A stretch of DNA of 64,000 nt. Origin: JBBIQS01 sp037442205 (GTDB taxonomy: Bacteria > Myxococcota > Myxococcia > Myxococcales > UBA5297). The stretch covers positions 1 to 64,000 of the forward strand of contig JBBIQS010000011.1 of assembly GCA_037442205.1 (NCBI GenBank). The letters are read 5' to 3'. Made by a program: the position numbers and the translations under genes. Numbering within the stretch: the stretch's first letter is position 1; the number at the start of each line of letters is the position of its first letter. Under the pieces are notes generated by a model. That model saw only the letters and a program-made list of their open reading frames with translations, was not told the origin of the DNA and did no database searches. Positions 7,059 to 16,693 of the stretch are shown in pieces.

Positions 7059-9614
7059 CTACGAGTGCGACGCCAGCCACCTCCCGATGGCCGCCTGCGT
7101 CCGCTCGCGCAGCTCCACGTCCTGCTTGAGCCGCTCCAGGGTCTGCGCGGTGGCCTGCTTGGCCTCCTCCAGGGGATGGGCCTCGAGGAAAGCGGTCGCC
7201 TCGTCGAGTTGCTGGCGGGTGATCAGCGAACCCATGGCCTCGACAATGCGCCGCAGCAGCATCGGCGCCCCCTCCAGCCGCTGGCGCAGCTTCTCCCAGT
7301 CACCGCGCAGCGCGCTCCAGTAGCTTTCGCGGGCGGCGCGGTTCGCGAGCAGCGCCCCGACGAACGCCGAGGCGTCCTGCATCGGGATCGCCTCGGTGAA
7401 CGACAGCTCCGAGGCCTTGCGGAAGAGCTCGGGCGATTCGAAAGAGGTCAGCGCCAGCAGGTACCGCCGGCGGAAGGCAGGGTCAGTCTCCTTGGAGAAC
7501 AGCGAGCGGAACTGATCGAAGCGCGCGGTATCTCCACGGCGCGCCGCCATCTCCACCGCGGCGTCGTGCAGGTTGGAGTCGAGCGCCTCCCGCTCCCCGG
7601 AAAGCCAGCGATCGAGCCGGGCGATGGCCTCCGCGACCACGGTCGGCTCGCGGGCAATGCTTCCCAGCGCCCGCACCGCCGCCGCCCGCCGCAGTTTGAC
7701 GCCCAGATCCTCGTTCGCCGCCGCGTCCCAGCCGGTCTTGGCCAGCTGCCCGGCGAAGAGGCGAATCACGAAGGCCTGGAATCGCGAGCGATCGGCCTCG
7801 GAGACCAGCCGGTAGTCGATCGCCCCCAGGCGGCCGACCATCTCGTTGAGCACCGCGTAGTCCTCCTCGCCGCCAAAGGCCGAAAGCGTATCGAGGAACG
7901 AGCCGATCTCCGCCGCCCCGCTTCGCACCAGCGCCCATTCGTCCGACAGCAGGCCGATCCGCTCCGCCGGCGAGAGCGAAGACGGGTTCTTCGCCAGCGC
8001 CGAAAGGCTCTTGGCGTCGTACGCCACCCGGTAGAAGCCGGTCGAGCCGCCGTTGGCGCACAGCCAGCGCGGCGGATTGTCGAGGATGACTTCGGTGCTC
8101 GCTCCGCGCAGCAGCCCCCGGCGCTCCTGTGGCCCGTTTCCATCGTCGAAGCGCAGCACCAGCGGCAGCGGCCAGAGGGAATCGTCGGGTTTCGCCGCCG
8201 GATTGGAGAAGAAGCGCCGCTGCGACAGGCGGATCCGCGTCCCCTCGACCTCCACCGCGACCAGCGGATATCCCGGCTGGCCGATCCACGCGTGCGCCAG
8301 CTCGCTCACCGGCTCCTTCGAGGCCTCGGTGAGCGCCGCCCACAGGTCGTCGGCCACCGCGTTCCCGCGCGCGTGCCTGCGCATGTAGAGGCGGATTCCT
8401 TTTCGGAACTTCTCCTCGCCCAGATAGCCCTCGATCATCCGCAGCACCGCGCCGCCCTTCTCATAGGTGATCAGATCGAAGGACTCCCCGGCCTGGGCGG
8501 CGTTCTTCACCTCGGCGCGAATCGGGTGAGTCGAGCGCAGCGCGTCCAGGTGCATGGCCGCGGCCTTGCCCTGGTCGAAGTCGAGCCACACTCGCCACTC
8601 CGGCTGCCAGCGATCGACGATCTTGTAGGCCATCCAGGTGGCGAAGGCCTCGTTCAGCCACAGGTCGTCCCACCACTTCATGGTCACCAGGTTGCCGAAC
8701 CACTGGTGCGCCAGCTCGTGCGTCACCACCTCGGCCACGCGTTTCTTCTGCGCCAGCGAAGCGGTGGCCGGATCGAGCAGCAGCGCCGTCTCGCGGTAGG
8801 TGATCAGCCCCGCGTTCTCCATCGCCCCGGCTTCGAAATCGGGGACGCCGACCTGATCCAGCTTCCCGAAGACGTAGGGGACGTCGAAGTAGTCCCACAG
8901 CCGCGGCAGCGCCTCGAGCGCCGCCTGCTGGCCGAAGGGAATGAGGTGTTGCTTCTCGGGAACCGCCCAGGTGCGCACCGGAATCTCGCGCGCAGAGGCT
9001 CCCTGGGGCGCCATCAGGTTTCCGACCGCCAGCGCCACCAGATAGGTCGGCAGCGGAGGCGTCCTCTCGAACTCGATGCGCTGTCTTCCGGGCCAGGCCT
9101 TGCGCTTGCCGGCCGGATTGGAATTCGAGAGGACGGTCGCGAGCACTGGGGCTTCGACCGTCAGCTTCCAGGGCGCCTTGAATCCGGGCTCGTCGAAGCA
9201 GGGGAACAGGCGGCGGGCGTCGGCGGCCTCGAACTGGGTGATGGCCACGTCGGCTCCGCCGGGATACAGGCCCCGCAGCCCGGTGCTCATCTTCCCGGTC
9301 CAGCACAGCTCGAGCTCGATTCGGCCCTTGGGCAACTTCCCATCGAGCTCGATCAGCACGGTCTCGCTGGCGGGCACGGCCTTGATCGAGCGCGCCTTCA
9401 CCTCGCGGCGGCCGGCGCGGCAGGCGGCGTGGCGGATTTCCAGCGCGGCGGCGTGCAACACCAGCTCGGCGACCGCTTTGTCGAGCTCGATCTCGATCCG
9501 CTCGATGCCCGAGAAACATTTGGTGCGCAGGTCCAGCGAGAGCCAGGCCTCGTAGGCCCTCGGGCGTGCGTGCAGCGGCAGGCGGAAGTCGCGGTCGTCG
9601 GTCGGGTGGGACAT
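7059..9614 (-). CDS. M1 family zinc aminopeptidase
   Basis: 851-residue metallopeptidase that removes N-terminal residues from peptides. It contains the substrate-binding GAMEN motif (263-267) and the zinc site HELAH (299-303) with the third ligand Glu322 in WLNEAF, 18 residues later, as required for clan MA. The C-terminal half is the helical ERAP1-like domain. There is no signal peptide with the chosen ATG (9614), which has GGAGAGG upstream, so it is probably cytoplasmic. A longer reading from 9683 would add a non-conserved stretch. The family match is clear; the substrate is not known. Confidence 0.93.
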   Translation of the reverse strand: MSHPTDDRDFRLPLHARPRAYEAWLSLDLRTKCFSGIERIEIELDKAVAELVLHAAALEIRHAACRAGRREVKARSIKAVPASETVLIELDGKLPKGRIELELCWTGKMSTGLRGLYPGGADVAITQFEAADARRLFPCFDEPGFKAPWKLTVEAPVLATVLSNSNPAGKRKAWPGRQRIEFERTPPLPTYLVALAVGNLMAPQGASAREIPVRTWAVPEKQHLIPFGQQAALEALPRLWDYFDVPYVFGKLDQVGVPDFEAGAMENAGLITYRETALLLDPATASLAQKKRVAEVVTHELAHQWFGNLVTMKWWDDLWLNEAFATWMAYKIVDRWQPEWRVWLDFDQGKAAAMHLDALRSTHPIRAEVKNAAQAGESFDLITYEKGGAVLRMIEGYLGEEKFRKGIRLYMRRHARGNAVADDLWAALTEASKEPVSELAHAWIGQPGYPLVAVEVEGTRIRLSQRRFFSNPAAKPDDSLWPLPLVLRFDDGNGPQERRGLLRGASTEVILDNPPRWLCANGGSTGFYRVAYDAKSLSALAKNPSSLSPAERIGLLSDEWALVRSGAAEIGSFLDTLSAFGGEEDYAVLNEMVGRLGAIDYRLVSEADRSRFQAFVIRLFAGQLAKTGWDAAANEDLGVKLRRAAAVRALGSIAREPTVVAEAIARLDRWLSGEREALDSNLHDAAVEMAARRGDTARFDQFRSLFSKETDPAFRRRYLLALTSFESPELFRKASELSFTEAIPMQDASAFVGALLANRAARESYWSALRGDWEKLRQRLEGAPMLLRRIVEAMGSLITRQQLDEATAFLEAHPLEEAKQATAQTLERLKQDVELRERTQAAIGRWLASHS

Positions 9615-9656
9615 TGGACCTCTCCGTGCTGTCGGAAACGAGGCGCACATACTAGA

Positions 9657-9692
9657 GCGCCCCCTGTGCCGCGCGCACGGCACAAGGGGCGC
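9657..9692 (-). terminator. hairpin after the PEP carboxykinase gene
   Basis: Fifteen-position stem (GCGCCCCCTGTGCCG with CGGCACAAGGGGCGC, one mismatch) and a 6-base loop, 20 bases after the pckG stop on the minus strand. No clear T-run follows. Confidence 0.5.
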
Positions 9693-9711
9693 GAAGTGAT
9701 TTCGTGGCTAG

Positions 9712-11526
9712 CTACGGCGCCGGGAAGGACGCCGCTCTCTCGGCTTCGAGCTCCGGACGCGTCTGCAGCCGCTCGCGGGTCTCCTGCCACTGTCGCGCGA
9801 CCTGTCGCGGCAGCGTCCTGGCGATCTTGTCGAAGAACTTCTTCTGATCCTCGACCTCGGCGCGCCATTCCTCGGCTCGGAAGCTCAACGCGTCGGCGAT
9901 CTTGGAGTGATCCAGGTGCAGTCCGCCGAGATCCAGGTCCTCGACCTTGGGGATCCGCCCGACCGGCGTCTCCTCGAAGGCCGCACGGTCCTCGCAGCGG
10001 TCGATCATCCAGCGCAGCACCCGCATGTTTTCGCCGAAACCGGGCCAGAGGAACTTGCCGCTGCCATCCCGGCGGAACCAGTTGACCATGAAGATCTTCG
10101 GCGGATGGCGCAGCCGATGCTGGTAGTCGATCCAGTGCTGCAGATAGTCGCCGACGTCGTAGCCGCAGAACGGCAGCATGGCCATCGGGTCGCGCCGCAC
10201 CACTCCCACCGCTCCGGCGGCAGCGGCGGTGGTCTCCGAGGCCATGGTCGCGCCCAGGTACACCCCGTGTTCCCAGCCGAAGGACTCCATCACCAGCGGC
10301 ACAGTGGTCGCCCGCCGGCCTCCGAAGATGATGGCGCTGATCGGAACGCCCTTGGGATCGTCGGCGTGCGGGCTCAGCGCCGGGTTGTTCCACATCGGCG
10401 AGGTGAACCGGCTGTTGGGATGGGCCGCCTTCTCCTTGGAGAGCAGCGTCCAGGGATGTCCCTTCCAATCGATCAGCTGCTCGGGCCGCGGGCCATCCTT
10501 TCCCTCCCACCACACCGTTCCGTCGGAGGCCAGCGCCACGTTGGTGTAGAGCGTGTCGTGGCTGATGATCCGCATGGCGTTGGGGTTGGAGAGGTAGTTG
10601 CTGCCGGGAACGACCCCGAAGTAGCCGGCCTCGGGATTGATCGCCCACAGCCGCCCGTCGGGCCCGGCGCGCATCCAGGCGATGTCGTCGCCCACGGTCC
10701 AGATCCGCCAGTGCCGGAAGTGCGATGGCGGGATCATCATCGCGAAGTTGGTCTTGCCGCACTGGCTGGGAAACGCCGCCGCCACGTAGCTGGTTTCGCC
10801 GTCGGGGTTTTCCATGCCCAGGATCAGCATGTGCTCGGCCAGCCAGCCTTCGTGGCGCCCGAGATAACTGCCGATGCGCAGCGCCAGGCACTTCTTCCCC
10901 AGCAGCACGTTGCCGCCGTACCCGGAGCCGATGGACCAGACGGTGTTGTCCTGCGGGAAGTGGCAGATGAAGCGGCGCTCGGGGCTCAAATCTCCCAGCG
11001 AGTGCAGCCCGCGGTTGAAATCGTTGGAGTCGCCCAGCGCCGCCAGCGCCGGCGCGCCCATCCGCGTCATCTCGCCCATGTTCAGCACGACGTAGGGGCT
11101 GTCTGTGAGCTCGATCCCGACCTTGGCCAGCGGCGATCCGAACGGTCCCATCAGATACGGCACCACGTACAGGGTCCGCCCGGCCATGGCCCCGTCGAAG
11201 AGCGCGCCCAGCTTTCGGTAGGCCTCGCTTGGTTCCATCCAGTTGTTGGTCGGACCGGCCTCCTCCTTGGTCGGCGTGCATATAAAGGTGAGCTGCTCGA
11301 CCCGGGCCACGTCGCTGGGGTCCGAGCGGTGCAGGTAGCAGCCCGGCAGCCGCTCCTGGTTGAGCTCGAGCAGGATTCCCTTCTCCAGTGACAGCCGCGT
11401 GAGAGCCTGCTTCTCCTGGTAGGAGCCGTCGCACCAGGCGACGTGCTGGGGCCGGGTCAGGCGCGCCATCTCCTCGACCCAGGCCAGCAGGTGCGGATTG
11501 GTGGTCGGCGGGTGCTCGGCAGTCAT
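9712..11526 (-). CDS. pckG: phosphoenolpyruvate carboxykinase (GTP)
   Basis: 604 residues, the usual length for the GTP-dependent enzyme that interconverts oxaloacetate plus GTP and phosphoenolpyruvate at the entry to gluconeogenesis. The kinase-1a P-loop is FPSQCGKTN (252-260), with Gln where FPSACGKTN is usual, and the kinase-2 metal motif is VGDDIAWM (278-285). The guanine-pocket region FGENMRVLRWMIDR is present. ATG at 11526 is preceded by GAGGGGA at 6 bases. The gene stands alone: a repeat-filled gap lies upstream and a hairpin follows. Confidence 0.97.
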   Translation of the reverse strand: MTAEHPPTTNPHLLAWVEEMARLTRPQHVAWCDGSYQEKQALTRLSLEKGILLELNQERLPGCYLHRSDPSDVARVEQLTFICTPTKEEAGPTNNWMEPSEAYRKLGALFDGAMAGRTLYVVPYLMGPFGSPLAKVGIELTDSPYVVLNMGEMTRMGAPALAALGDSNDFNRGLHSLGDLSPERRFICHFPQDNTVWSIGSGYGGNVLLGKKCLALRIGSYLGRHEGWLAEHMLILGMENPDGETSYVAAAFPSQCGKTNFAMMIPPSHFRHWRIWTVGDDIAWMRAGPDGRLWAINPEAGYFGVVPGSNYLSNPNAMRIISHDTLYTNVALASDGTVWWEGKDGPRPEQLIDWKGHPWTLLSKEKAAHPNSRFTSPMWNNPALSPHADDPKGVPISAIIFGGRRATTVPLVMESFGWEHGVYLGATMASETTAAAAGAVGVVRRDPMAMLPFCGYDVGDYLQHWIDYQHRLRHPPKIFMVNWFRRDGSGKFLWPGFGENMRVLRWMIDRCEDRAAFEETPVGRIPKVEDLDLGGLHLDHSKIADALSFRAEEWRAEVEDQKKFFDKIARTLPRQVARQWQETRERLQTRPELEAERAASFPAP

Positions 11527-11612
11527 GGAAATCCCCTCGGCCTCGATCTCGGCAACTCCAGCCAACGTGGCGACGCGAAATGGCACCCGCAACGCGCGCA
11601 GGCGGTCGCGCC

Positions 11613-11932
11613 GTTCGCCTTGAGCGGAGCGAGGCGGAGGCGGACGCCCCCGTCCTCCCTGAGCGGATGCCGAGCTTGTCGAGGCAGGAGTCGAAGGGCC
11701 CGCTCTGCCGAGCAACTTTGGGGAAGATCGAGCGCTCCCTCGACTGCGCCTGCCCTGAGCTCGACGAAGGGCTCGGGATGAACGGAGGTCGCCCCGTTCG
11801 CCCTGAGCGGATGCCGAGCTTGTCGAGGCAGGAGTCGAAGGGCCCGCTCTGCCGAGCAACTTTGGGGAAGAGCGGGCGCTCCCTCGACTGCGCCTGCCCT
11901 GAGCTCGACGAAGGGCTCGGGATGAACGGAGG
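11613..11932. repeat. intergenic tandem duplication built of short inverted modules
   Basis: Bases 11658-11788 and 11802-11932 are the same 131-base sequence with only two substitutions, giving a 144-base period. Each unit holds a plus-oriented module (CCTGAGCGG ... AGTCGAAGGG) and a minus-oriented one (CCCTCGACTG ... GGGATGAACGG). A truncated module begins at 11613 (GTTCGCCTTGAGCGG). The pattern resembles widespread REP/BIME-like elements. It fills the gap between the GNAT gene's end and the pckG start; apart from it no gene is seen from 11527 to 11939. Confidence 0.88.
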
Positions 11933-11939
11933 CGGAGAG

Positions 11940-12770
11940 CTACGCGGCGATCATCACGCGCTGCGGCCGCAGACTCGAGAACCCGACCTTGCGGCAGACG
12001 CCCGCCAGCCCGAGCTCCTTTTCGTCCACGCGCATCGACAGCCGAGGCAGCGAGCTGAGCAGGCTGCGGCACACCTGGCCCATGGCCAGCGTCGCCAGCC
12101 CGCGCCGGCGCGCCTGCGGAGCGGTGTACAGCCCCTCGAGCTCGGCGCCGTAACGGCTGCGCGCCCCGACGTCGATCTTCACCACGATCTTTTCGCCTTC
12201 CGGCAGCACCCAGGTCCGCCCAGCGGTGATGCGCGCCTCGACTCGGCGGGTAAATCCGCCGGGATCGTGGGCCAGCGGGTCCTCTCCCAGCGATTCCTTG
12301 AGCGCAGCGGCGGAGAGCTCGACCAGCTGCGGCAGATCGGAGGCGATCGCCTGGCGCAACCCCGGGGCCACGAACGGCCCCAGGTCGTCCGCCGAGGCGG
12401 CGAGCAGCTTCTGCGACTTCGACCAGGCCGCCGGGCCGGTGCCCAGCGCCTTCACGAAGGCGTCCACGCAGGCCCGCTCGCCGAGCGCGCCGCGAATCTT
12501 GATCTTCCCGGCCAGCTTCTGGCCCAGCTCGCTGCACAACGCCGGATCGGGAGCACAGGGAATGACCAGGCCCCCGGATCCGCCGATCAGCACCGCCGCG
12601 GCGACCTTTCCGCCGTCGAAGAGGCCGTGAAAGGTGAGCGCGTGCGAGGCGTTGGCTGCCAGGCCGTGCTCCTCGAGCATGCCCAGGGCAAAGAGGTTCT
12701 GGAACGGGTCCTTGGCCAGAAAGCCGCGCAGCTCGTCCAGGCGGTCTTTGAGAATCTCTTGGACGTCCAT
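11940..12770 (-). CDS. GNAT family N-acetyltransferase
   Basis: 276 residues with a C-terminal acetyl-CoA binding fold: strand ELEGLYTAPQARRRGLATLAM, where the R-R-x-G-L/x-A stretch (RRRGLA) is the pyrophosphate-binding signature of GNAT enzymes, and a preceding SRYGAELEG strand. The N-terminal half (residues 1-130) looks like a degenerate second GNAT lobe, as in FR47/DUF4081-type proteins. ATG 12770 begins MDVQEILKDRL; longer readings add low-complexity sequence. The substrate cannot be inferred. It is a single minus-strand gene, upstream of pckG with the repeat between. Confidence 0.8.
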   Translation of the reverse strand: MDVQEILKDRLDELRGFLAKDPFQNLFALGMLEEHGLAANASHALTFHGLFDGGKVAAAVLIGGSGGLVIPCAPDPALCSELGQKLAGKIKIRGALGERACVDAFVKALGTGPAAWSKSQKLLAASADDLGPFVAPGLRQAIASDLPQLVELSAAALKESLGEDPLAHDPGGFTRRVEARITAGRTWVLPEGEKIVVKIDVGARSRYGAELEGLYTAPQARRRGLATLAMGQVCRSLLSSLPRLSMRVDEKELGLAGVCRKVGFSSLRPQRVMIAA

Positions 12771-12922
12771 GTGCCTGGACGCTAGCGCGGCGGAAGGACG
12801 GCCCGCAAGAGTCCCGCGCGCTCCAGAGGCGTGGAAGGCTGGCGCACCGCGAAAAAAGAGGCAGTTTTGCGCCAAGGTCGGCCCCGCGACCGACGCGGTC
12901 GCCCGGGGATCGGGAGGGGAAG

Positions 12923-13375
12923 GTGCCGGCGGACTCGGTTCAACGGATCGCAGCGGCGGTGACGCCAGCGGTCATGGTGTCGGCCTGCGGGCTGATCGCC
13001 CTGGGGCTGGACAATCAGGCGGCCCGGGTCTCGGCCCGGCTCCGGGAGATGACCCGGGAGTACCGCGAACCAAAGGGATCCTCGATCAGGAGGGAAGACC
13101 TGCGCGTCCAGGTCGAGGTGCTGGGGCGGCGCCATGCGCTCTACGTCCGCGCCTTGCTCCTCAACTATGGCGCCTTGCTGCTCTTCGTGCTGACGAGCCT
13201 TCTCTCGCTCGCCCAGACACCGCTCCACCTGCCTGGCGCTGTCCCGGTCATCATTTTCACCGTCGGAGTCCTGATGCTGGGGGCGATGTCCCTCTTTGTG
13301 CTCGCCTCGTTGCGGCTGTCGCGGGCAGCCCTTCACCTGGAGCAGACCCGAACGCTCGCCAGCGAGCACGGATGA
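12923..13375 (+). CDS. DUF2721-like membrane protein
   Basis: 150 residues with three hydrophobic helices: residues about 10-30, 78-98 and 106-128. Between the first and second is a charged loop with RVSARLREMTREYR. This layout and the N-terminal (S/D)xVQRI...A opening recall DUF2721 proteins, which have no known function. The start is GTG at 12923 behind GGGAGGGGA. It is separated from the divergent GNAT gene by about 150 bases. Confidence 0.7.
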   Translation: MPADSVQRIAAAVTPAVMVSACGLIALGLDNQAARVSARLREMTREYREPKGSSIRREDLRVQVEVLGRRHALYVRALLLNYGALLLFVLTSLLSLAQTPLHLPGAVPVIIFTVGVLMLGAMSLFVLASLRLSRAALHLEQTRTLASEHG

Positions 13376-13431
13376 GCGCTCGAGAAGCGACCGAGCACGC
13401 GACGAGGCAGCGCTCCGGGGGCCGTCATTCG

Positions 13432-13437
13432 TATATT
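13432..13437 (+). promoter_or_regulatory. possible -10 element before the DUF4175-like gene
   Basis: TATATT stands out in GC-rich surroundings, 80 bases before the preferred start codon at 13517. No convincing -35 hexamer is seen at the right distance, so this is only a hint; it also overlaps the alternative TTG start at 13436. Confidence 0.3.
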
Positions 13438-13516
13438 GTGGGCGGCGGAATGGGCCGCTCGCTCGATCGTTCAACGACTCAAGGCTCTCTCGGGTCCCAG
13501 ACAGGCATGGTCTGAC

Positions 13517-16500
13517 GTGCTGCAGCACGAACCTCTCCGCCCCGCGCCGCACTCGCCCGTCCCCGGCTCGCCCGCGCCCTCCGACTCGGCGCGCAGCGAG
13601 CTGGCCCCGGTGTTGGACCTGCTGGTGCGGGCCCGCCAGCGCCGGCGGGCGCTTCTCTACGTCACTGCCGGCGGCTTTGCGCTCTCCGGGCTGCTGCTGG
13701 TGCTGCTCCTGCTGGCGCTCCCCGCCGCCGGAGGGCATTCCTGGGCGCGGATCGCCGCCGGGGTTGCGGTGGCAGCCGCTGCCGCGGGCTTCGGATACTT
13801 CGGTTGGTGGCGCGCGCGGCGGGAAGTCGGCGATCTGAGCGCCGCGGCCAGGCTCCTGGTCCGGCGCGGCATCGAGCCCGCGCTGCGGCGCGACCTGCTG
13901 CCGGCTTTCGAGCTCGGCCGGCAGCTCGATTCGGGCGCGGCGGTCGATTTTTCGCCCGAGTTGGCCCGCGCGCACATCGAAAGTGTGGGCTCGGCGGCGC
14001 GCCGGGCCGATCTGATCCGGGCTTTTCCCGATCACCAGGCGCGCAAGGCCGTCGCCACTTTCGCCGCGACCGCTTTCGTGGTGCTGGCGGCGGCGATCGT
14101 CGGTGAGCGGGTTTCGCGCGGGTTCGCCTTCCTGCTGTCGGGAGAGGGCAAAGCCCGGGCGGCAGCCCCGGTGGCCGAGCCGGTGACCGGCGAAATCGAG
14201 CTCACCTACACCTATCCCGCCTATACCCGCCTCGATCCGCGGACCGTCCCCAACACCAACGGCGAGATCAGCGCCCCGCGCGGCACCCAGGTCCGCATGC
14301 GCACCCGCGCCGACCGCGATCTGGCCCAGGCTTTCGCGGTGGTGGGCGACAACGCACTGCCGCTGGAGGTCTCCGGCGGCCGGGATCTCAGTGGCACCGT
14401 GTTGGTAGACAAGCCGGGCGGCTATCACTTCCGCTTCCTCGACAAGCGCGGGCGCGTCCTGGTCGACGGCCCCAAGATCCCGATCAACGTCGAGGCCGAC
14501 GCGGTCCCCAAGGCGAACATCGTTTCGCCGGCCACCGACATGGAGGTCGATCCCAGGGCGCGCGTCCCGGTGCGCTTCGAGGCCGAGGACGACTTCGGGC
14601 TGTCGGAGGTGGCGCTGGTCTACCAGCTGCCCGGATCGAACAAGCCGGAGCGGCTGCTGCTGCAGCGCTCGAAGGATTCGCCGCGCCGGGCCTCGGGCGA
14701 GTACGCCTGGGAAGTGGCGTCGCTGGGGCTGCTGGCCGGCGATCGCGTGGCCTACCACCTCGAGGCCACCGACAACGACGAGATCAGCGGCAAGAAGACC
14801 GGCGCCAGCCGCACCCAGTACCTCAAGATCTACAGCGAGGCCGAGCACCACCGGCAGGTCATCAAGCGCATCGAGGAGAGCTGGGAGAAGCTGGTCGGTC
14901 TGCTCGGCGATCGCCTCGAGGGCCCCGACCGCAAGGCGCCCGGCCGCAGCGCTGAAAAGATCCTGGCTCAGGCCCCGCTCGACACCCGCGCCCAGGAGCT
15001 GGTCCGCGAGCTGGGCGAGCTGGCGACCACTCTGAAGAAGGAGAAGGCCCCCGAGCAGCTGTGGCGGGCGCTGATCAACGTCAGCTCCGGCTTGAACCCC
15101 AAGGTCTCGGCCACCGTTTCCAGCCGCAGCGCGCTGTCGGTGTGGCTCAAGCGCGGGGTGGCGCTCGATTCCGAGCCGGTACGCCGCCTCGACACCGCGC
15201 TGACCGCCGAAATCGCCGAGGAGGAGCGCGACGTCCTCTATCTGGAGGCGCTCCTCGACGAGCAGCGCATCGAGGATCTGCTGGCGCTGTCCAAGGAGCT
15301 CAACGCCAAGCGCCGCGACCTGGCCGATGTGCTGGAGAAGTACCGCACCGCTCCCGACCAGGCGACCAAGGAGAAGCTGCTCTCCGAGCTGGCCCGCCTC
15401 AAGGAGCGCATGGCGGAGCTGATGCAGCGCATGGCCGAGCTCTCCAAGGGCATCAACGACGAGCACGTCAACGCCGAGGCGCTCAAGGAGATGTCCGACT
15501 CGATGAAGTCGATGGACTCCTTCGACAAGATCCAGGAGGCGCTGCGCTCCGGCAACGTCGAAGAGGCCATGAAGGAGATGGAGAACCTGGGGCAGATGCT
15601 CGATCAGATGGATCAGCAGCTGCGCAAGGCGGGCAAGGACTTCTCCGGCGGCGGGATGAAGGAGCTGGGCAAGGAGCTGGGCGACTTCGCCAGCCAACTC
15701 GACCAGCTTCAGAAGGATGAAGAGCAGGTCCTCAAGGAGACCCAGGAGGTCCGCCAGGGCGCCAAGAAGGCCTTCGACGAGCGGCTGGCCAAGAAGGGCG
15801 CCGACTTCGTCCAGCGGATGAAGAAGAAGGTCGAGGAGTCGCGCAACAAGCTCGGGCAGATCGGCGAGTCGCAGTCTCCGTTCCGCAGCGACTCGGATCT
15901 GCGGGCGGCCAAGGAGTCGCTGCAGGAGCTGGACGACGCGCTGAGCGTCAAGGACTTCGACCAGGCTTCGCAGGCGGCCGCCAAGGCCCTGGGCCACGCG
16001 CAGATGGTCAAGGACGACCTGCAGCGGATCGCCGACGAGACCCGGCGCTACCCGGGGATGTGGCAGAAGACGCCCGACGAGGCGCAGAAGGACCTCAAGA
16101 ACGCCCAGGGCGGGATGAAGCCGATCCAGGACCTCCAGCAGGAGCTGGGCGAGCTGTTCCCGGCCCCGGGCCAGTCGATGAGCGACGAGGACAAGCAGAA
16201 GATGCGCGGCCTGTCCCAGCGCCAGGGCTCGCTGCAGCAGCAGGCCGGCAAGCTGCAGCAGCAGATGGGCGAGCTGAATAAGAAGGCCCCGATCTTCAAC
16301 CCCGACGCCCAGCAGATGATGCAGCAGGCCGGCGAGCGGATGGGCAAGGCCCAGGGCCAGCTCTCGGCCAAGAACCCCTCCGGCGCCAGCGCCGAGGAAC
16401 GCGCCTCGCTCGATCAGCTCGGCCAGCTCAAGAAGGGCCTGCAGCAGAAGAGCGGCCAGGGACAGGGGCAGGGCCAGGGAATCCCGTGGCCGTGGGTCGG

Positions 16501-16693
16501 CCCGGGAATGCAGCGCGGCGAGGACGGGACCGACGGGCCGAACAACGAGGACGAGAAGATGGCCATCCCCGGCGCCGACCAGTACCAGGTCCCCGAGGAG
16601 TACCGGAAAGAGATCCTCGACGCGATGAAGCAGCGCGCTCCCGACAAGTACAAGGAGCAGGTCAAGCGCTACTACGAGGAGATCGTCAAGTGA
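13517..16693 (+). CDS. DUF4175-like large membrane protein with long coiled coil
   Basis: 1058 residues. Two membrane helices (about 46-70 and 77-98) and a third near 178-200 are followed by a beta-rich periplasmic part with TYTYPAYTRLDPR and EAEDDFGLSEVALVY segments. A long region from about residue 450 is Gln-, Glu- and Lys-rich, predicted coiled coil, with repeated MAELMQRMAELSKG and DDLQRIADETR-type heptads. The C-terminus (VPEEYRKEILDAMKQ) resembles the end of DUF4175 proteins. Function is unknown; such proteins are typical of myxobacteria and alphaproteobacteria. GTG 13517 is preferred over TTG 13436 because of the TATATT element, but the choice is weak. The stop overlaps the next gene's GTG as GTGA, so the two proteins are probably made together. 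Confidence 0.75.
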   Translation: MLQHEPLRPAPHSPVPGSPAPSDSARSELAPVLDLLVRARQRRRALLYVTAGGFALSGLLLVLLLLALPAAGGHSWARIAAGVAVAAAAAGFGYFGWWRARREVGDLSAAARLLVRRGIEPALRRDLLPAFELGRQLDSGAAVDFSPELARAHIESVGSAARRADLIRAFPDHQARKAVATFAATAFVVLAAAIVGERVSRGFAFLLSGEGKARAAAPVAEPVTGEIELTYTYPAYTRLDPRTVPNTNGEISAPRGTQVRMRTRADRDLAQAFAVVGDNALPLEVSGGRDLSGTVLVDKPGGYHFRFLDKRGRVLVDGPKIPINVEADAVPKANIVSPATDMEVDPRARVPVRFEAEDDFGLSEVALVYQLPGSNKPERLLLQRSKDSPRRASGEYAWEVASLGLLAGDRVAYHLEATDNDEISGKKTGASRTQYLKIYSEAEHHRQVIKRIEESWEKLVGLLGDRLEGPDRKAPGRSAEKILAQAPLDTRAQELVRELGELATTLKKEKAPEQLWRALINVSSGLNPKVSATVSSRSALSVWLKRGVALDSEPVRRLDTALTAEIAEEERDVLYLEALLDEQRIEDLLALSKELNAKRRDLADVLEKYRTAPDQATKEKLLSELARLKERMAELMQRMAELSKGINDEHVNAEALKEMSDSMKSMDSFDKIQEALRSGNVEEAMKEMENLGQMLDQMDQQLRKAGKDFSGGGMKELGKELGDFASQLDQLQKDEEQVLKETQEVRQGAKKAFDERLAKKGADFVQRMKKKVEESRNKLGQIGESQSPFRSDSDLRAAKESLQELDDALSVKDFDQASQAAAKALGHAQMVKDDLQRIADETRRYPGMWQKTPDEAQKDLKNAQGGMKPIQDLQQELGELFPAPGQSMSDEDKQKMRGLSQRQGSLQQQAGKLQQQMGELNKKAPIFNPDAQQMMQQAGERMGKAQGQLSAKNPSGASAEERASLDQLGQLKKGLQQKSGQGQGQGQGIPWPWVGPGMQRGEDGTDGPNNEDEKMAIPGADQYQVPEEYRKEILDAMKQRAPDKYKEQVKRYYEEIVK

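Noticed and set aside
7065..10085. Open frame of about 1000 codons on the plus strand across the M1 peptidase
   Set aside because: Opposite strand of the real peptidase with intact GAMEN and HExxH; the frame translates to Arg/His/Gln-rich noise.
12782..15997. Very long open frame on the minus strand opposite the DUF4175-like gene
   Set aside because: It is a mirror of a GC-rich coding sequence; its Leu/Arg/Gly-rich product has no domain, and the plus-strand protein has clear membrane and coil features.
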